NCBI GenBank assembly: GCA_027604185.1
Contig: JADGKB010000123.1
Location: 1-36,419, forward strand
From: Boothiomyces macroporosus
Taxonomy: Eukaryota; Chytridiomycota; Chytridiomycetes; Rhizophydiales; Terramycetaceae
Length of the DNA stretch: 36,419 bases
Direction of reading: 5' to 3'
The notes beneath the pieces were generated by a model. That model had not been told where the DNA came from. It worked only from the letters and a program-made list of their open reading frames with translations, and ran no database searches. Shown in pieces: positions 11,370 to 23,700 of this stretch. Position numbers and translations under genes: made by a program. Numbering within the stretch: the first letter of the stretch is position 1; every line of letters starts with the position of its first letter.

Positions 11370-12583
11370 ATGAGAACATTCTATAATCCAGAGCAAGTAA
11401 TAGTTTTTTAAATATCAGGCGCTAGAGTTGGCCAATTTGTATGCGGAATTGAAGCAAGACGATGCATTTGGTGAAGAAGCAGTTGGATTGTACAATAACG
11501 GAAGATTTGAAGAGTTACTTGCATTTTTCACATCAAACAGTGAATTACTGTTGAAGTTGGGAGATTCTGGTAAGTGATTCTTGATTTGCAGAATTTGAAC
11601 CAGTTTACAATTTACTTGTTGCTCTTGCAGCTCAATTTCCGGAAACCATTTCAACCACCGTATCCAGTATTATCGACCCGATTGTCGGGGATGATCAAGA
11701 TAGATGCAGTTTGAAACTTAAAGTGTAAGTTTGGATTCATTCTAGACTTTCCAATCTGTACAACTATGTTCAAGAGCCTGTTGAAAAATTCAAAATTTAC
11801 ACAGCACTGGTAAAAGTAGCATCTCAACACAATGAAATAGCTATTTTGAATCTTAAATTGGATGAAGTCAAAAAGTTGGTATTGGAATGGGGAATTTCTC
11901 AGGAAGAAACCAGAGATTTTTACCAGTTGTTGAGTGAAACCCAAGAGTAATTAACCGCTAATAGTAGCACTACTCTCTCATACCATTTCTTATTTGAATC
12001 ACTTAAGCTACATGAAGATGCACCAGAGTTGGCAACCAGAGGAATCAAAATAGCCCTCAGTTCGCCTCGCATTTTCCAATTTGAAGAGCTGTACAATCTT
12101 CCAGTCGTTCAAGCGCTAGCGCCATCACCTTTACTTGATTTATTGAACATCTTTTTGAACAAAAGCCTAAAAGAATACTCCGCTTTCATAAAAAATCATC
12201 CTCAATTATTAAAGGAGCATGGTAATTGTCAACTAATGTAGAATTGAATGATCAAGAGTTATTACGTAAAATTAGAATCTTGACTTTTGCCAGTTTTGCT
12301 ACCAAAAACATTTCTCAAGTAGTTACTTACCAACAAATCACTAAAGTCATTGATGTTCAAATTGATCAAGTAGAATTCTGGATTATAGACTGTATTCGTG
12401 CTGGGTTACTCGAAGCTCGAATTGATCAACTAAACCAATCTGCACATATCAAGTAATTTAAACTAATATAGCCGAGCTAGTTACAGGGTGTTTGGAACCG
12501 ACCAATGGCAAACCCTCAAAAGCAAACTTGAAGATTGGCAATCCAACTTGAACGTTTGTCTGAATATTATTGCAAAAGTATAA
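11370..12583 (+). CDS. EIF3M: Translation initiation factor eIF3 subunit M (PCI domain)
   Basis: It is a PCI-domain subunit of the eIF3 scaffold that binds the 40S ribosome. Six introns (22, 22, 21, 21, 20, 19 nt) leave 362 aa, compared with 374 in human. The C-terminal PCI/winged-helix region is diagnostic: KIRILTFASFATKNISQVV, then VEFWIIDCIRAGLLEARIDQ, then RVFGTDQWQTLKSKLEDWQ. The start ATG 11370 gives MRTFYNPEQ followed at once by the first intron. I assign subunit M rather than a COP9 or proteasome PCI protein from the FGTDQW…L..W pattern. AATAAA overlaps the TAA stop. The gene faces CCT2 tail to tail across a 46-bp gap. Confidence 0.88.
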
Positions 12584-12587
12584 TAAA
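12582..12587 (+). terminator. AATAAA overlapping the eIF3m stop
   Basis: The sequence reads GTATAATAAAGC; the stop TAA at 12581-12583 shares two bases with the signal. Confidence 0.6.
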
Positions 12588-12629
12588 GCATTTAAAAAAG
12601 AATTATATTAGATTTCTTCCTATAAAACA

Positions 12630-14364
12630 TTATTCACGATTTCTTTGTCTTGGGTTAATGTTGAACTTACCTTGGAGCACATCGGATAATATCGTCAACA
12701 CGCAAAATCATTTCACATGCTTCAGAAGCAGACAAGAGAACTTGGCGCTTGAGTTTGAAAGATTCAGTGATGCCTAAAACAGTCATATCTGCAATATCAG
12801 CATTGTACATGTCAAGGCCAGATTTGGATTGTCCTTGAGCATGGGCAGCACGAAGACGTGCTACCAATTCTGAAGAATCATATCCAGCATTATCTGCCAA
12901 AATAGTAGGCATCTACATTAGAATAATTTACTTGACGGAGTGCACGAGCAAAGGCTTCAATAGCAAGAGCTTGCTTTCCAGCAGTGGTGACTGCAACCTT
13001 TTCAACAGCATTGGACATTAACATTTCAGAACAACCACCACCCAAGACAGTTCTTGGTTCTTTGACAGTTTGGGACAGTACACATAAAGCATCGTGCAAT
13101 GAACGTTCTGCTTCATCCAACAATTGGTTGGATGCACCTCTCAGGACAATAGTACATGCTTCGCCAGCTGCTACACCAGAGAACTTGATCAATTTATCTT
13201 CTCCAATAATGATCTCTTCAATCAAATCACAGTGTCCCAACTTTACTAGTTCTGGGTGGTCAAAAGTGGAAGCAATTTCACCTCCAGTAACAAGAGCTAA
13301 TCTTTCAATCCCATCAAAGTCAGCATGCTCAATTGCAGTGATTCCACTGTCAGCAAACAATTGTTCAGGGTAATTATAGATTAATTGTCTGTTAACAAAG
13401 CAGTTGATTCCGTGCTTCTTGATCTTTTCTACTTTTTCCTTCATCTTTTCTTTTTCGGCTCTTTCTAATTCAGCCAACTTTCCAGTTGCATCTACTCTAA
13501 CTCTTGCACCAAAAATTTTAATCTTGTCAGTGTCCATAGGAGTGTTTGCAATCAAGATGTTTGCATTTTCGACACGCTTAGGTTGGTTAACACCAATTTT
13601 CTTGTCAAGAATAAATCCTTGTCATCAGTTTACAAATACCTTCGTCCAGGTAAGAATCCAACAATTTACCGCCTGGCTTCTTGATAATTTGAATGTGATC
13701 CAAGTTGGTACTTCCCTTCAAGCGCAAAACTGCATCTACCGCTAAATTGGCAAAGTATTCCTTATCTTGAGATAAAACTTTTGAAGAGAGGGTAGTCTTG
13801 GCGATATTGATCAAGTCAGTTCTGAAAAGTGCTTGATCAGTGGAATTATCGATAGCAGAAGCTTCAAGGGCTTTGTAGGCAGCAGCAGAGGCGATACGGT
13901 AACCGTCGATAATGGTTTGAGGATGAACTTTTTGATTGACTAGACGTTCAGCTTCACGCAACAACTCTGCAGCCAAAACACACACAGAGGTGGTTCCATC
14001 ACCAACTTCGTCATCTTGTACTTTGGAAATATCTCATATTAACATTTACTTACTGACTAGTACTTTAGCGGCGGCGTTATCCAAAGCGATTGATTTCAAG
14101 ATAGTCGCACCGTCGTTTGTGACCATTACGTTCTTTGAATCTGAAATGGATTGTAAAATTTTATCCTGTCGTCAAGTACGAATACCATCCCCTTTGGCCC
14201 AAGTGTGGATTTTACGAGATCTCCAACGGCAATAGCACCAACAAATGAAGACTAAATTAAAAGTGATTGTACCAAACGGGCATTTTCAGCACGCTCTTCT
14301 GTTGCGTTTTCTTGAAAGATTCTTGTTGCGGATAATCCAGACTTGTTAGTAATTGCGTTACCAT
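12630..14364 (-). CDS. CCT2: T-complex chaperonin CCT, beta subunit
   Basis: One of eight subunits of the cytosolic chaperonin that folds actin and tubulin. Seven introns (22, 19, 22, 21, 20, 21, 20 nt) leave 529 aa, normal for CCT2. Conserved chaperonin motifs are [68 protein letters not shown] and [12 protein letters not shown]. The beta identity comes from the C-terminal [20 protein letters not shown]…[11 protein letters not shown]. An intron sits immediately after the initiator ATG (14362-14364), so the first exon contributes only Met; removing it gives [20 protein letters not shown]. The last exon encodes only the tail QRNRE. Confidence 0.96.
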
Positions 14365-14436
14365 TTCCTGATCTCGATTCTTTTATTGAAAAAAAACTCG
14401 AGATCCCAACAAGAAAAAGGTTGCGTACCAATAGAA

Positions 14437-14442
14437 TTTATT
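14437..14442 (-). terminator. AATAAA overlapping the RRP40 stop
   Basis: On the minus strand the sequence reads ATTTAAATAAATTC; the signal begins on the last base of the TAA stop. Confidence 0.55.
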
Positions 14443-15140
14443 TAAATTTTAAGCAGTTTTAAATGCTGCTTAATTACACCAGGTATTTTCTCATGCGCAA
14501 TCGAATCGCATTGTTTAATGAGTTGAGATAGAACTAGGACGTGATGAGGATCGCCATTGATCCACACTCTCCCATTGATTCCAACTACAATTTCAAAGGA
14601 GGAATGCTTGGCAAATTCCTGGAGAATAATATTTTTGGGATCCATGAGCCTGTCATTAGTTACAATTACATTCTGGCCATTCGAAGGGAAACTGTCACAA
14701 TATTTCCACCTTGTAATTCTCCAAATCCTTCCGATTTCCCCGATAGTCCTATCGTTACATTTAAATTTACCGACACATTCCAACTCTGGTTCCAAATCCT
14801 TGTCTGCAAGAACCACTCTACAAAATACAACATTTCCAATATTTAAAGAAGGCTTGTTTCTCTTTATCGCACCTTCAAATGCCAGCACGTCCAAGTTCCC
14901 TGATACAGCACTTCCCAAATCCACTTTATAATTATCTGTGTATTTGTTTACGATTGTCCCTATCACAGGCTCATTTGGTTGAGGAACATATCGCTTTTGA
15001 TTGTTATCAATATATGTATAGCCTTTTGCTTCTCTCAGCTTACCAGCCTTAATTGGAATTATTGCTTCCTTTTTGTGAATCAGTCCAGGTCCAATTTTTG
15101 ATGTCTCTATCTTTATTTCTTCTCCTGGGAATGCAATCAT
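14442..15140 (-). CDS. RRP40: Exosome subunit Rrp40 (EXOSC3)
   Basis: It is an S1/KH-domain cap subunit of the RNA exosome. The unspliced frame is open throughout and would mislead, because two introns, 14749-14770 (22 nt) and 14650-14669 (20 nt), together remove 42 bases. Splicing replaces a non-conserved stretch with GLSGKSEGFGELQGGNIVTV, matching the GFGEL..G signature of Rrp40. Other family features are YVPQPNEPVIGTIVNKY, VLAFEGAIKRNKPSLNIG, and the KH-region FEIVVGINGRVWI. Spliced length is 218 aa. The start ATG 15138-15140 gives MIAFPGEEI, matching the family's N-terminal PGD/E motif. AATAAA abuts the stop. Confidence 0.9.
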   Translation of the reverse strand: MIAFPGEEIKIETSKIGPGLIHKKEAIIPIKAGKLREAKGYTYIDNNQKRYVPQPNEPVIGTIVNKYTDNYKVDLGSAVSGNLDVLAFEGAIKRNKPSLNIGNVVFCRVVLADKDLEPELECVGKFKCNDRTIGEIGRIWRITRWKYCDSFPSNGQNVIVTNDRLMDPKNIILQEFAKHSSFEIVVGINGRVWINGDPHHVLVLSQLIKQCDSIAHEKIPGVIKQHLKLLKI

Positions 15141-15320
15141 TGCAAGATAAAAAACAAAAAAAATAAACCTGAGATTTGAAACCTTTAAATTTCCAAATAA
15201 TATTTAAACTCTACCTGCCACTTTTAAAACTATCCCGCTGATTTAATTGTATGGAATTAATTTTTCAAATGGCACGAATATATCCGAGCACAAGTCCGAA
15301 ATTTACTTGTCCAATCCAAA
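15141..15320. promoter_or_regulatory. Bidirectional upstream region, RRP40 / CHL1
   Basis: A 180-bp AT-rich gap lies between divergent starts. It has several AT-only runs (for example around 15180-15210) but no site I can name. Confidence 0.4.
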
Positions 15321-17749
15321 ATGACAAGGAATGAATTCGATTTTCCTTATACACCGTGGAGTATCCAGCTGGAGTTTATGAAAAAGTAAGTGCTAGTTTA
15401 ACCAGCTTGTATACTACAATTGATGAATCAAAAGTTGGGTTTTTCGAATCACCAACAGGGACAGGGAAAACATTATCGATAATTTGTGGTGCATTCAAAT
15501 GGATCAGAGACTACGAAACAAAGCCAATTGATGAACTGGTGAATCTGAGACTGGCAAATTACACGCCGAAACTATCACCGAAAGGTATTCGTTGCTTAAG
15601 CAGATCCCTCTTGGATGAAAGACATGATGATTCAAAAAGAAAAGAAAAGGATATATGATATGATAGTGGATGAAAGAGCAAAGAAATTAGAGCATGAAAA
15701 GTACCTCAAAACACTACGAGACGAGCCAAAGGCCTTAAAAAGAACTAAATATGATGAATTGGAAAAGGAAACTAGTTTGCTGATTGAATATGAAACAAAA
15801 CCAAAGTGGAAGATACTAGAAGAAGAACTGATGAACCAAAACACGGAAAAAATTCAAATCATTTATACCAGCAGAACTCATTCTCAAATCTCTCAATTCG
15901 TTCAAGAAATTAAAAAGACTGTATACGCTGATATGCTTGTAACCAGTCTTGGATCAAGAAAAAATCTCTGCGTGAATGAGAATGTTCGCAATTTAACATC
16001 AATATCAAAGATAAACGATCGGTGTACTGATCTGCAGGGTAACAAATTATCTAATCCTTGAAACAAATAGTTGTAGATACTTGCCAAAATCAAAAGATGA
16101 GGCTTTCGACAGCATGTCAGACAATATACATTCACTGATTAGAGATATAGAAGAATTGCGTGTATTGGGAAAAGAAATGAATTGTTGTCCGTATTACGGA
16201 GCCAGATTTGCAGTAAAGAATGCAACTGTATTAGAATTACTTACTGTAGATAGTTTGTATTCCATATAACCTGTTACTCTTGAAATCGGCGAGAGAATCA
16301 TCTGGAATTGATTTGAAAGGCAGTGTTGTCATAATTGGTACATGCCATTAATCGTAGATGAAGCACATAATATCATTGATGCGGTCAACACTATCCATAG
16401 TACCAGTATCGATATGATTCTACTAAAACTGGCTATAGATCAGCTGAATAGATACTTTGACAAATACAAAGATAAACTGAATGGAAATTCAACATTATTC
16501 ATCAAGCAGCTTCAGTATATAATCAACAACATCATAACTTCATATGCGGAGTTTCAACAAGGCTTTCTAGATTCTAAAATGATTAAAGTAAATGAATTCG
16601 TGGATGACTGCAAGATTGACCATCTAAATTTGTTCAAGATATTAGAGTTTTTAGAAAATTCAAGGCTATCAAACAAATTACAAGGATACATGGAAAAGTC
16701 TCTTCAACAATTAGGACAGGATATAAAAGGTCATGATATCAGCAAACATACATCTCCCTTAAGACATATTCAGCAGTTTTTAGAATCATTGACAGCAAAC
16801 GACCATGATGGACGAATCATTTTATCCAAATCGTCAATTAAATATTTATTACTAAATCCTTCAGAATGTTTTGTGGATATAGTTAACGAAGCCAAAAGTG
16901 TAATATTTGCTGGAGGAACACTATCGCCAATCAAAGAATTCATAAACGAATTGGTACCTTCTATTGAAGAATCGAGAATACATCAATTTTCATGTGATCA
17001 TGTTATACCTCCTGAACAAATGCTACCAATCGTTTTGAATGCTGGGCCGAGTGGCAAAGAGTTTAAATTCACTTTTGAAAATCGAAGTGACAAGCAAATG
17101 ATCAATGAAGCTGGAAGAGCAATATCCAATATTTGCAATGTTGTCAAAGGGGGGATTGTTGTGTTCTTTCCTAGTTACTCTTATTTAGATTCGGTTGTAA
17201 AAGAGTGGAAGAACACTTCGGTGTACAGTGCTCTACAAAAGAAAAAGAAGATTTTTGCTGAATCTAATTCCGCAGAAGATGTGCTGGGTTCCTACACTCG
17301 GGCAATAAAACTTCCAGAAGAAAGCAAAACTGGAGCAGTACTGTTTGCTGTAGTTGGGGGTAAACTTAGTGAAGGAATCAATTTCTCTGATGAGCTCGGC
17401 AGAGTAGTAATTATGATTGGGTTGCCATACCCAAATATTAAATCACCAGAGTTGGTAGAGAAGATGAAATATCTCGATTCTAAAGATGGTATTTCTGGTA
17501 AGGAATATTTTGAAAATTTGTGTATGAAGGCTGTAAATCAGTGTATTGGAAGGGCAATTAGACACAAGAACGACTATGCTTCTGTGATACTGATGGATAC
17601 TCGATACTCTAGCGAAAAGATTCAATGCAAACTGCCCAACTGGATCAGAAAATCCAAGGTGTTGACTCTTAGTTTTGGCGAATGCATAAGTGCTACTGCA
17701 CAGGTAATTAAACATTAACAAGTTTTTCAAAAAGTATATTCAACGTTAA
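15321..17749 (+). CDS. CHL1: Chl1/DDX11-type Fe-S DNA helicase
   Basis: It is an XPD-family superfamily 2 helicase acting in sister-chromatid cohesion and replication. The N-terminus FDFPYTPWSIQLEFMKNLY is the Q-motif, Walker A is ESPTGTGKT (residues ~36-44), and the DEAH box is VVIIDEAHN. Four candidate Fe-S cysteines are SRKNLC, INDRC, NSC and CCPYY. Motif VI is QCIGRAIRHKNDYASVILMD. Introns: 15386-15405 (20 nt), 15585-15603 (19), 16039-16060 (22, ending TG), 16228-16249 (22), 16338-16357 (20), 17704-17722 (19). Spliced length is 768 aa. The last intron replaces the unspliced ending VIKH with FFKKYIQR and a stop at 17747-17749, which overlaps the stop of the convergent gene by four bases. 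FANCJ and RTEL1 are less likely because of the DPSW insert and the INDRC cluster. Confidence 0.9.
16039..16060 (+). other. Putative GT-TG intron in CHL1
   Basis: A 22-nt segment begins GTAACA, has CTAAT seven bases from its end, and has the length of its neighbours, but ends in TTG. Removing exactly these bases restores the frame (…DLQ-E-TNSCRYLPKSK) and keeps the third Fe-S cysteine. The only downstream AG in reach (16069-16070) gives a 32-nt intron that breaks the frame. Either a non-canonical 3' site or a single-base sequence error. Confidence 0.6.
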
Positions 17750-20700
17750 AGATTCTGCGCTGTTAATACTGGATGTTCGTCTAGTCCTAATATAAAGGAA
17801 TATTTACCTTCTTGTTCAATGTTGTCAAATACTACAGACTTTTGTGGCTGGTTAACGTTGATTTCCGGCAGCTTTGGAAATCCAGCTGAATTATTTCTAT
17901 TTTTTAATATTCCTACTTGGGAAGCGGATGCTTGAGAAACAGCTGTTCTTGGTCTGGATCTATTTGGTGTGGTGCCTCCACTATGCCTGCCTGTTGGAGT
18001 GGTAGAATAGTAAGACGGTGGGTGTGCAAGAGATTTTTTCGATTCTGGCGGCAGTGGTATACCGTTCAAAAATAGTTTTCGTCTTAAAGCCCGGTTTTCT
18101 GCTTCTAGTTCTTCTATTCTTTCCAGCTTTATATTTTTGAACTCAAGATGCAATGGTTCGGCTGCTGACGCCAAAAGGTGCATTCCTGAAGTTGGAGTCA
18201 TTTTGCTTGAATGAGCAGAGGGTATCCTTGATGGAGACTTGCTTTCTCTTCTTCCAATAGGAGTGTTTTTTGCCACTAGTTTTTCTCTGTCCTTCTTCTC
18301 TTGCAGCAACTCTTCTACTAGAGCCGATTTATTGGCCAGCTCTTGAATTAATCTTTCAATATTGATTCCTTCATATCGTCTAAGTTTGGATTCCATTTCC
18401 ACCACTTTTTTTGGTTTACCACTTTCGGTTGATCTTGGATTTCTGGCTTTCTGCGGCTCTGTAACTCTGATTTTGCCTTGCTCTTCAACTAACTGTCGTT
18501 GAAGTAAATCGTTCTTTACTTCCAAGGCGGCCTTGGTTTTCTGAATTCTCGCCAATTGCTTTCTTAACGCTCTTTCTCTGGTTTCTCCATCCCGGAAACT
18601 ATCCCACAATTTTGTTTCCGTTTCTTTGTTCAATTCGCTCAGTTTTCGAAGCTGGCATTAGCAAAATCTACCTTTGCTTGATAAAATGACTTCATTCCCT
18701 GCTCTTTCATTGTAAACATGGATCGGATTTTCAAAACTGTCATTCGCAACTCAAAGTTTTGTTCCCTAAAGTCATTCAGCTGTTCATCATGCTTTAAAAT
18801 AGTGGTAATAGCATTCTTCAATGGCTGATTCAATCCATCATCTTTTAGCATCACCATGAGTTGCTCTTTCTTTGAGTCTGACATGATATTCATTACATCG
18901 TTAAAGTTACTAATTTGGTATTCGTGGAACCGATGTCGGAGAACGGAAATTTCTCTAACCAACTCATCTATCAAAGAGTCGTATTCATCCAATATTCTGT
19001 TTCTAATGCGCTTTTCGTCCACTTTTTTGTTTTTCCTTAGCTCGACCAATTCAATTTCCATACTGGCCATCGCTGAATATGCATCTAAAGCCATGTTATA
19101 TGCCTGAAGTCTACAGTCTCTCTCAAAATTCTATCGTTAAGATTATCTACCATGTTGAATTCTCTCTTTTCTTGGATTTGGTGAAGAATAATTCTTTCGC
19201 AATTTCTAAACATTTCAATCAAATGAGTATTCAGGGCGGCGTAAAACTTTTCCTGCTCTATTACTCGATCTGATTTCCATTTGTTGAGATTTACTGCCAA
19301 ATTAACAATCTAGAATAAGTATTAATTACCGCCTGCCCCAAATCCGTCTTTTTGCATGCAAATACCCTCTTATCGTCGAATAGGTTGGTGGCCAGAGCAG
19401 CAGCATCTTCAAGTTTAGTAGGTGGGCCAGATTTTTGTGCTTTGGCGTTAACCGACTATGGTTAATTGTTCAATTACAAAATCTGCACTAGCCAAGAACA
19501 ATTCATTCAGAAAGTCGTTGAATATGCTCGATTTTATGTTGTAGTCCTCCTCAGAAATTTTGAAAGCTAGTTCGTCAGCTCCTGATATTGAAGATATGGT
19601 AACGTTATCTGAGCTCCTGAACAACCTACCCATTCTTTCGTCAGTTAAATGTTCAAAATAGGCAGTTGCTTCATTAAATCTTTCTTGTGTGAATTGTCTC
19701 ATTATTTCTGTTTGTAGACAGCTCTGTTGGTACTTTTCATATGTAATTTTGCCGATTCTATTGAACTCGGTTCCCAAAAATGCTGGTCGAAATTCATCGT
19801 CCATGCAACCAATCAATGTAGACTCTCGAAGCATGAATTCTGTAGAGTAATTCCCCTTGGATCCTGCAGCGTGATACAATTTTATGGCAGGAATAGCAAT
19901 TTTGATTTTATATTTTTGGAAAAATGCGTCTCTAGATTCTTCAGTCTACTATTAATTGGAGGTACCGTAAATGGGTAGAGCTTTCCCATAATGGTCATGG
20001 CATAGTGCTTCCTAAACCTCAACAAACGCAATTGATTTGTTACGTGATCAATTTTTAATTTCTGTTTGACATCATCGCGGCTTTCTGCCTGGTTTAAGCT
20101 GTTGAACTCTTCCAGGTCTTCTTCCATTTCCGCTATTCTAAAATCACACAGAATTTTAGCTTGTTCCGACAAACCAGACAACAAGAAAATATCTAAATCA
20201 ATCGACAATTACCAGGAATTAGATTTTGAGTAAAGCCAAGATGCCATTTGGATACTTTAATTGGCTTATAGTGCATATCTGTTTTAATGGTGCAACCCAA
20301 TTTAACTTTGGCAGAAATAGTTTTGCGATATTGATACTCCAGTTTCTCTGCATCCGAGTTCAGCAAGCGATAGGACAAACAATTGATTGAAACTGCCAGC
20401 AGGTATTTCCATTTCAAAATCCAAAATTGCCATCGGTAAAGCAGTCCTTTCAATACTCTGTTGTAATCAGCATTATCACCTTGCGCTTGAAAATCTCTTT
20501 TGATTTGCGTCATTGCGTTTACAACATAATCAGCCTCCCTAATATCAGCAGCTAAATTGAGCAATTGGTTACCAGCAGCATTGTATCTCTTATTTCCTTG
20601 TAGAATGTTTGAAACAACAGCAACTAATCCAAAAATGTCCCGGATTAGAGTGTAAACCCTAGTCGATCGAACATAGACCTGATTATTCCTATAAACCAAT

Positions 20701-23700
20701 GTTCCAAATTCTATAGGTCCTTTGTGACCCTTTTCACTAGGCATCATATCTAATAGAACTTCACTGGTATGTGGTATATACCATAACTTGGCTAGCCTCT
20801 CGATCCCAAATGCTTCATGAATAATCATTCCTTGTGTAGGAGCGGGTTGTTTTAACGCAGACTTTCCTTCGCCAGATATTTCCCCGGCTAAATTAGACCA
20901 AATATACCATTCATGTATTCTGAGTGCTTTGTTATTGGGGAAATTGCAAAAATTAAAGTTGAATAATTGAGCTTCTCCAAAAACGACTTGAAATCTGAAC
21001 AAAATCGAGCAAATTCTGTTTTTTCAGCTTCTAATGAGGTCAATTGAAGCAGGTTGTTGTAATAAAAGTCTAAAAGGCCGCTCTGAGATTAACATTATTA
21101 ACCTTGTATTTTTTCATTCTCGTATCTTTTTCCGAATCGGAAATATCTGCAAGTGTAATGTTTTTGTATTCTTTCGCATATTCTGTCAGCATAATTTTCC
21201 TCAGGACTTTCTTTTGGTTCACGTTTGTGGGGATAAGATTCTGCAAATCTGAGCCTTTATCCTCTTTTTGATTCTCGGACCTTTCCTTTCCAGCAGAGTT
21301 CGCTACACTCTTGGCATCAACTTTATCATTCTGGAGAATTTGTTTGTAAACTTCCAAACCAATCAAATTATTTGTTTCAACTGCAGATTGGAACCAATAT
21401 TTTTCGGTTGCCTGAATTTTCAATATTTGTTTGAGCTTTTTCATGCCATCTATCTTCATTGATGCAATGATAATGTCTATTCCAAAATTTTCAACAGCAG
21501 CAATAGTTTCATCGATTTCTGAAATCGCAAGCGGACCAAACTTTAGTGTATTAGACTCTCCTTCGTCATAATTATCAATATACGTCTCTACAGCATCTGC
21601 TTCATTATCCTCCTCTCTATCTTCGTCGTTGGTATTGTTTTCTTTTAGTAGCACTCCTTGAAAATCGAATTTCAATGAAGTAAGACGGGGATAAGTGTTT
21701 GTCTTCTTGCCACCAATTAATGCTAGTTGTGATTCATAGATTTTTCTGAAGTTTTCAGATTCCATCCAATTGTTGTTGATTTTAGTTGATAATGTGATAA
21801 CCTTTAGTAATCTGTACAAAATTTCGATACCATCAGCTTGAAAAGATGCATCGTTGAAAAATGTACCTGGTTCCAAATGAATTTCAAGTGACTTTAAATT
21901 CCCTTCTTCAGTCTGATCAAACGGATCATAAAGCTCCTTCAATATTGCATCAGGCAGATAAGGATTCAAGAATAAATCTTCTGGCTCTAAAACGGTGCCC
22001 CGTTTCATCAAAGGCGTTCTAAATTGATTATCTTGCATCATAGCCCAATATTTCAACATTAGTTTCAGTACACAGCATTCTGCAATAGTGCGTTTAAACC
22101 TTTTTCCTCCATTTATTTTCCCCATCAAATTATCTGCTTCATCACATGAAATTGTGAAATGTTTCCAAATGTCAGTAATGTTTTCTATTTCTGGAATTAT
22201 TTCAGTCATTCCAAACATCGTCCCTGCATGATGCATCACGACTGTCGGAATATCCTCAAGATCTGATTAAGTTAATATTACCATCGATTACAGGTAAGCC
22301 AATCTTTAACGAGGAAAAATATTTTGGTTGCAGCTCAGTTTTACCCCCCTCGACTTTATGTGAGCCAGATGGCGGTCTATTTTAGTCATAGATAACCTTG
22401 GCCGGTACCTTTTTACCCATTCACGATGTGAACTGGAAAGTTGGTTTATTGCACCTTCCAAAATTCTGGTATGCATCAACAAAGACTGTTTGGCAGTAAT
22501 CAAGCTTTTGTGAAAATTCTTTGCCTCAAAGTCAAAAATCGGTTTCGAGTATAGAATATTTGCAATAATCTGTGCAATTTCCTTTGATTTTTTTACAGTG
22601 ATTGTGTTTTCAAATGCTTCCAAGTAACAGTTGATTGTCTGTATTTTAGCATAGTGGTATTCATGATACGCTTCATAATATTCCAACATAAATTGAACAC
22701 GATCCAAGTTTGGATTCCTAAAAGTGATATTTGGCAAGTCCGCTAAAGTAAGAAAATTCCATACATCTATTGTTTTTAGTGCGGAATCGTAGTTCATCTA
22801 AATACATTGGGTCAATGACTGATTCGGGGCAGTTAATATATTGGGTAAGCACTTTCAGCATCTCATCTTCGAAAGCTTCCAGATCCTTTAAAGCCACATC
22901 GTATATAAAGTGTATTCCCTTTTTATCAGTTATATAGATTTTGTTGTCGTGCATTACCCGGATATCTTCTGCAACCAAGTCTTCATTCTGTTTTAGTTCA
23001 AAAAATTCTTGCTTTAAACTCATATCTGCGATAACAGATGCTGTTGTATCTTTTCCATTTAGTCCACAAGCGATATGATCAATGTTTTTCATATCTACCA
23101 CTAATCTCTTTTCGATAGACCTAAAAAAGTTGAGCTGGCGAAGTATTTTACTTCTGAATTGGCGTATTTTTACATATCGCAACTGCAAAAACCCAAGCAC
23201 TTCATGCTCTGCAAACACAGATGCTAACGATGGGTTGACATAGATAGATGTATCAAATACATTGGTTGGATCAGCGTTGGCAATTTCCATTTCCAGCTTT
23301 CGAGTGTCTTCATTGTGCTTCAAGATCATACCATAAGCAACTTTTTTTTCGTTGAGAATATATTCGTTAAGATCTTCGTAATCTCCTTTAGGAATGTTCA
23401 GCCCAAAGTCAAACATTCTCGTATGCCTAATATCTGGCATTTCTTCTGTTTTATGGTCTCTACTTTGTGGGATGATTGATATCTTTGTATTAATCGGATG
23501 GCAATTTGGAACGGCTGCAGCTCTTTCCCATAGCCTTTTAGCAGATTCTTTTAAATAAGCGGATATTTGATCATTATCAGTTAAAAGCAAAATGTCATAT
23601 TCCAGCTTTAACTCCATATCGATATCTTTCAAATTAGACAGTTCTCGTTGATGTTTTGCTTGTGAAGAGTCCAAATCTGGGATTATTGGTGGCAGCTCTA

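Noticed and set aside
14442..15140. RRP40 as an uninterrupted single exon
   Set aside because: The frame is open only because its two introns total 42 bases. The unspliced middle (FKCNDRTIGEIGRIWRITRW) is not Rrp40-like, whereas the spliced version gives the conserved GFGELQGGN motif.
16039..16070. 32-nt GT-AG intron in CHL1
   Set aside because: It leaves the next exon out of frame and is far longer than all others; the 22-nt version ending in TG fits better.
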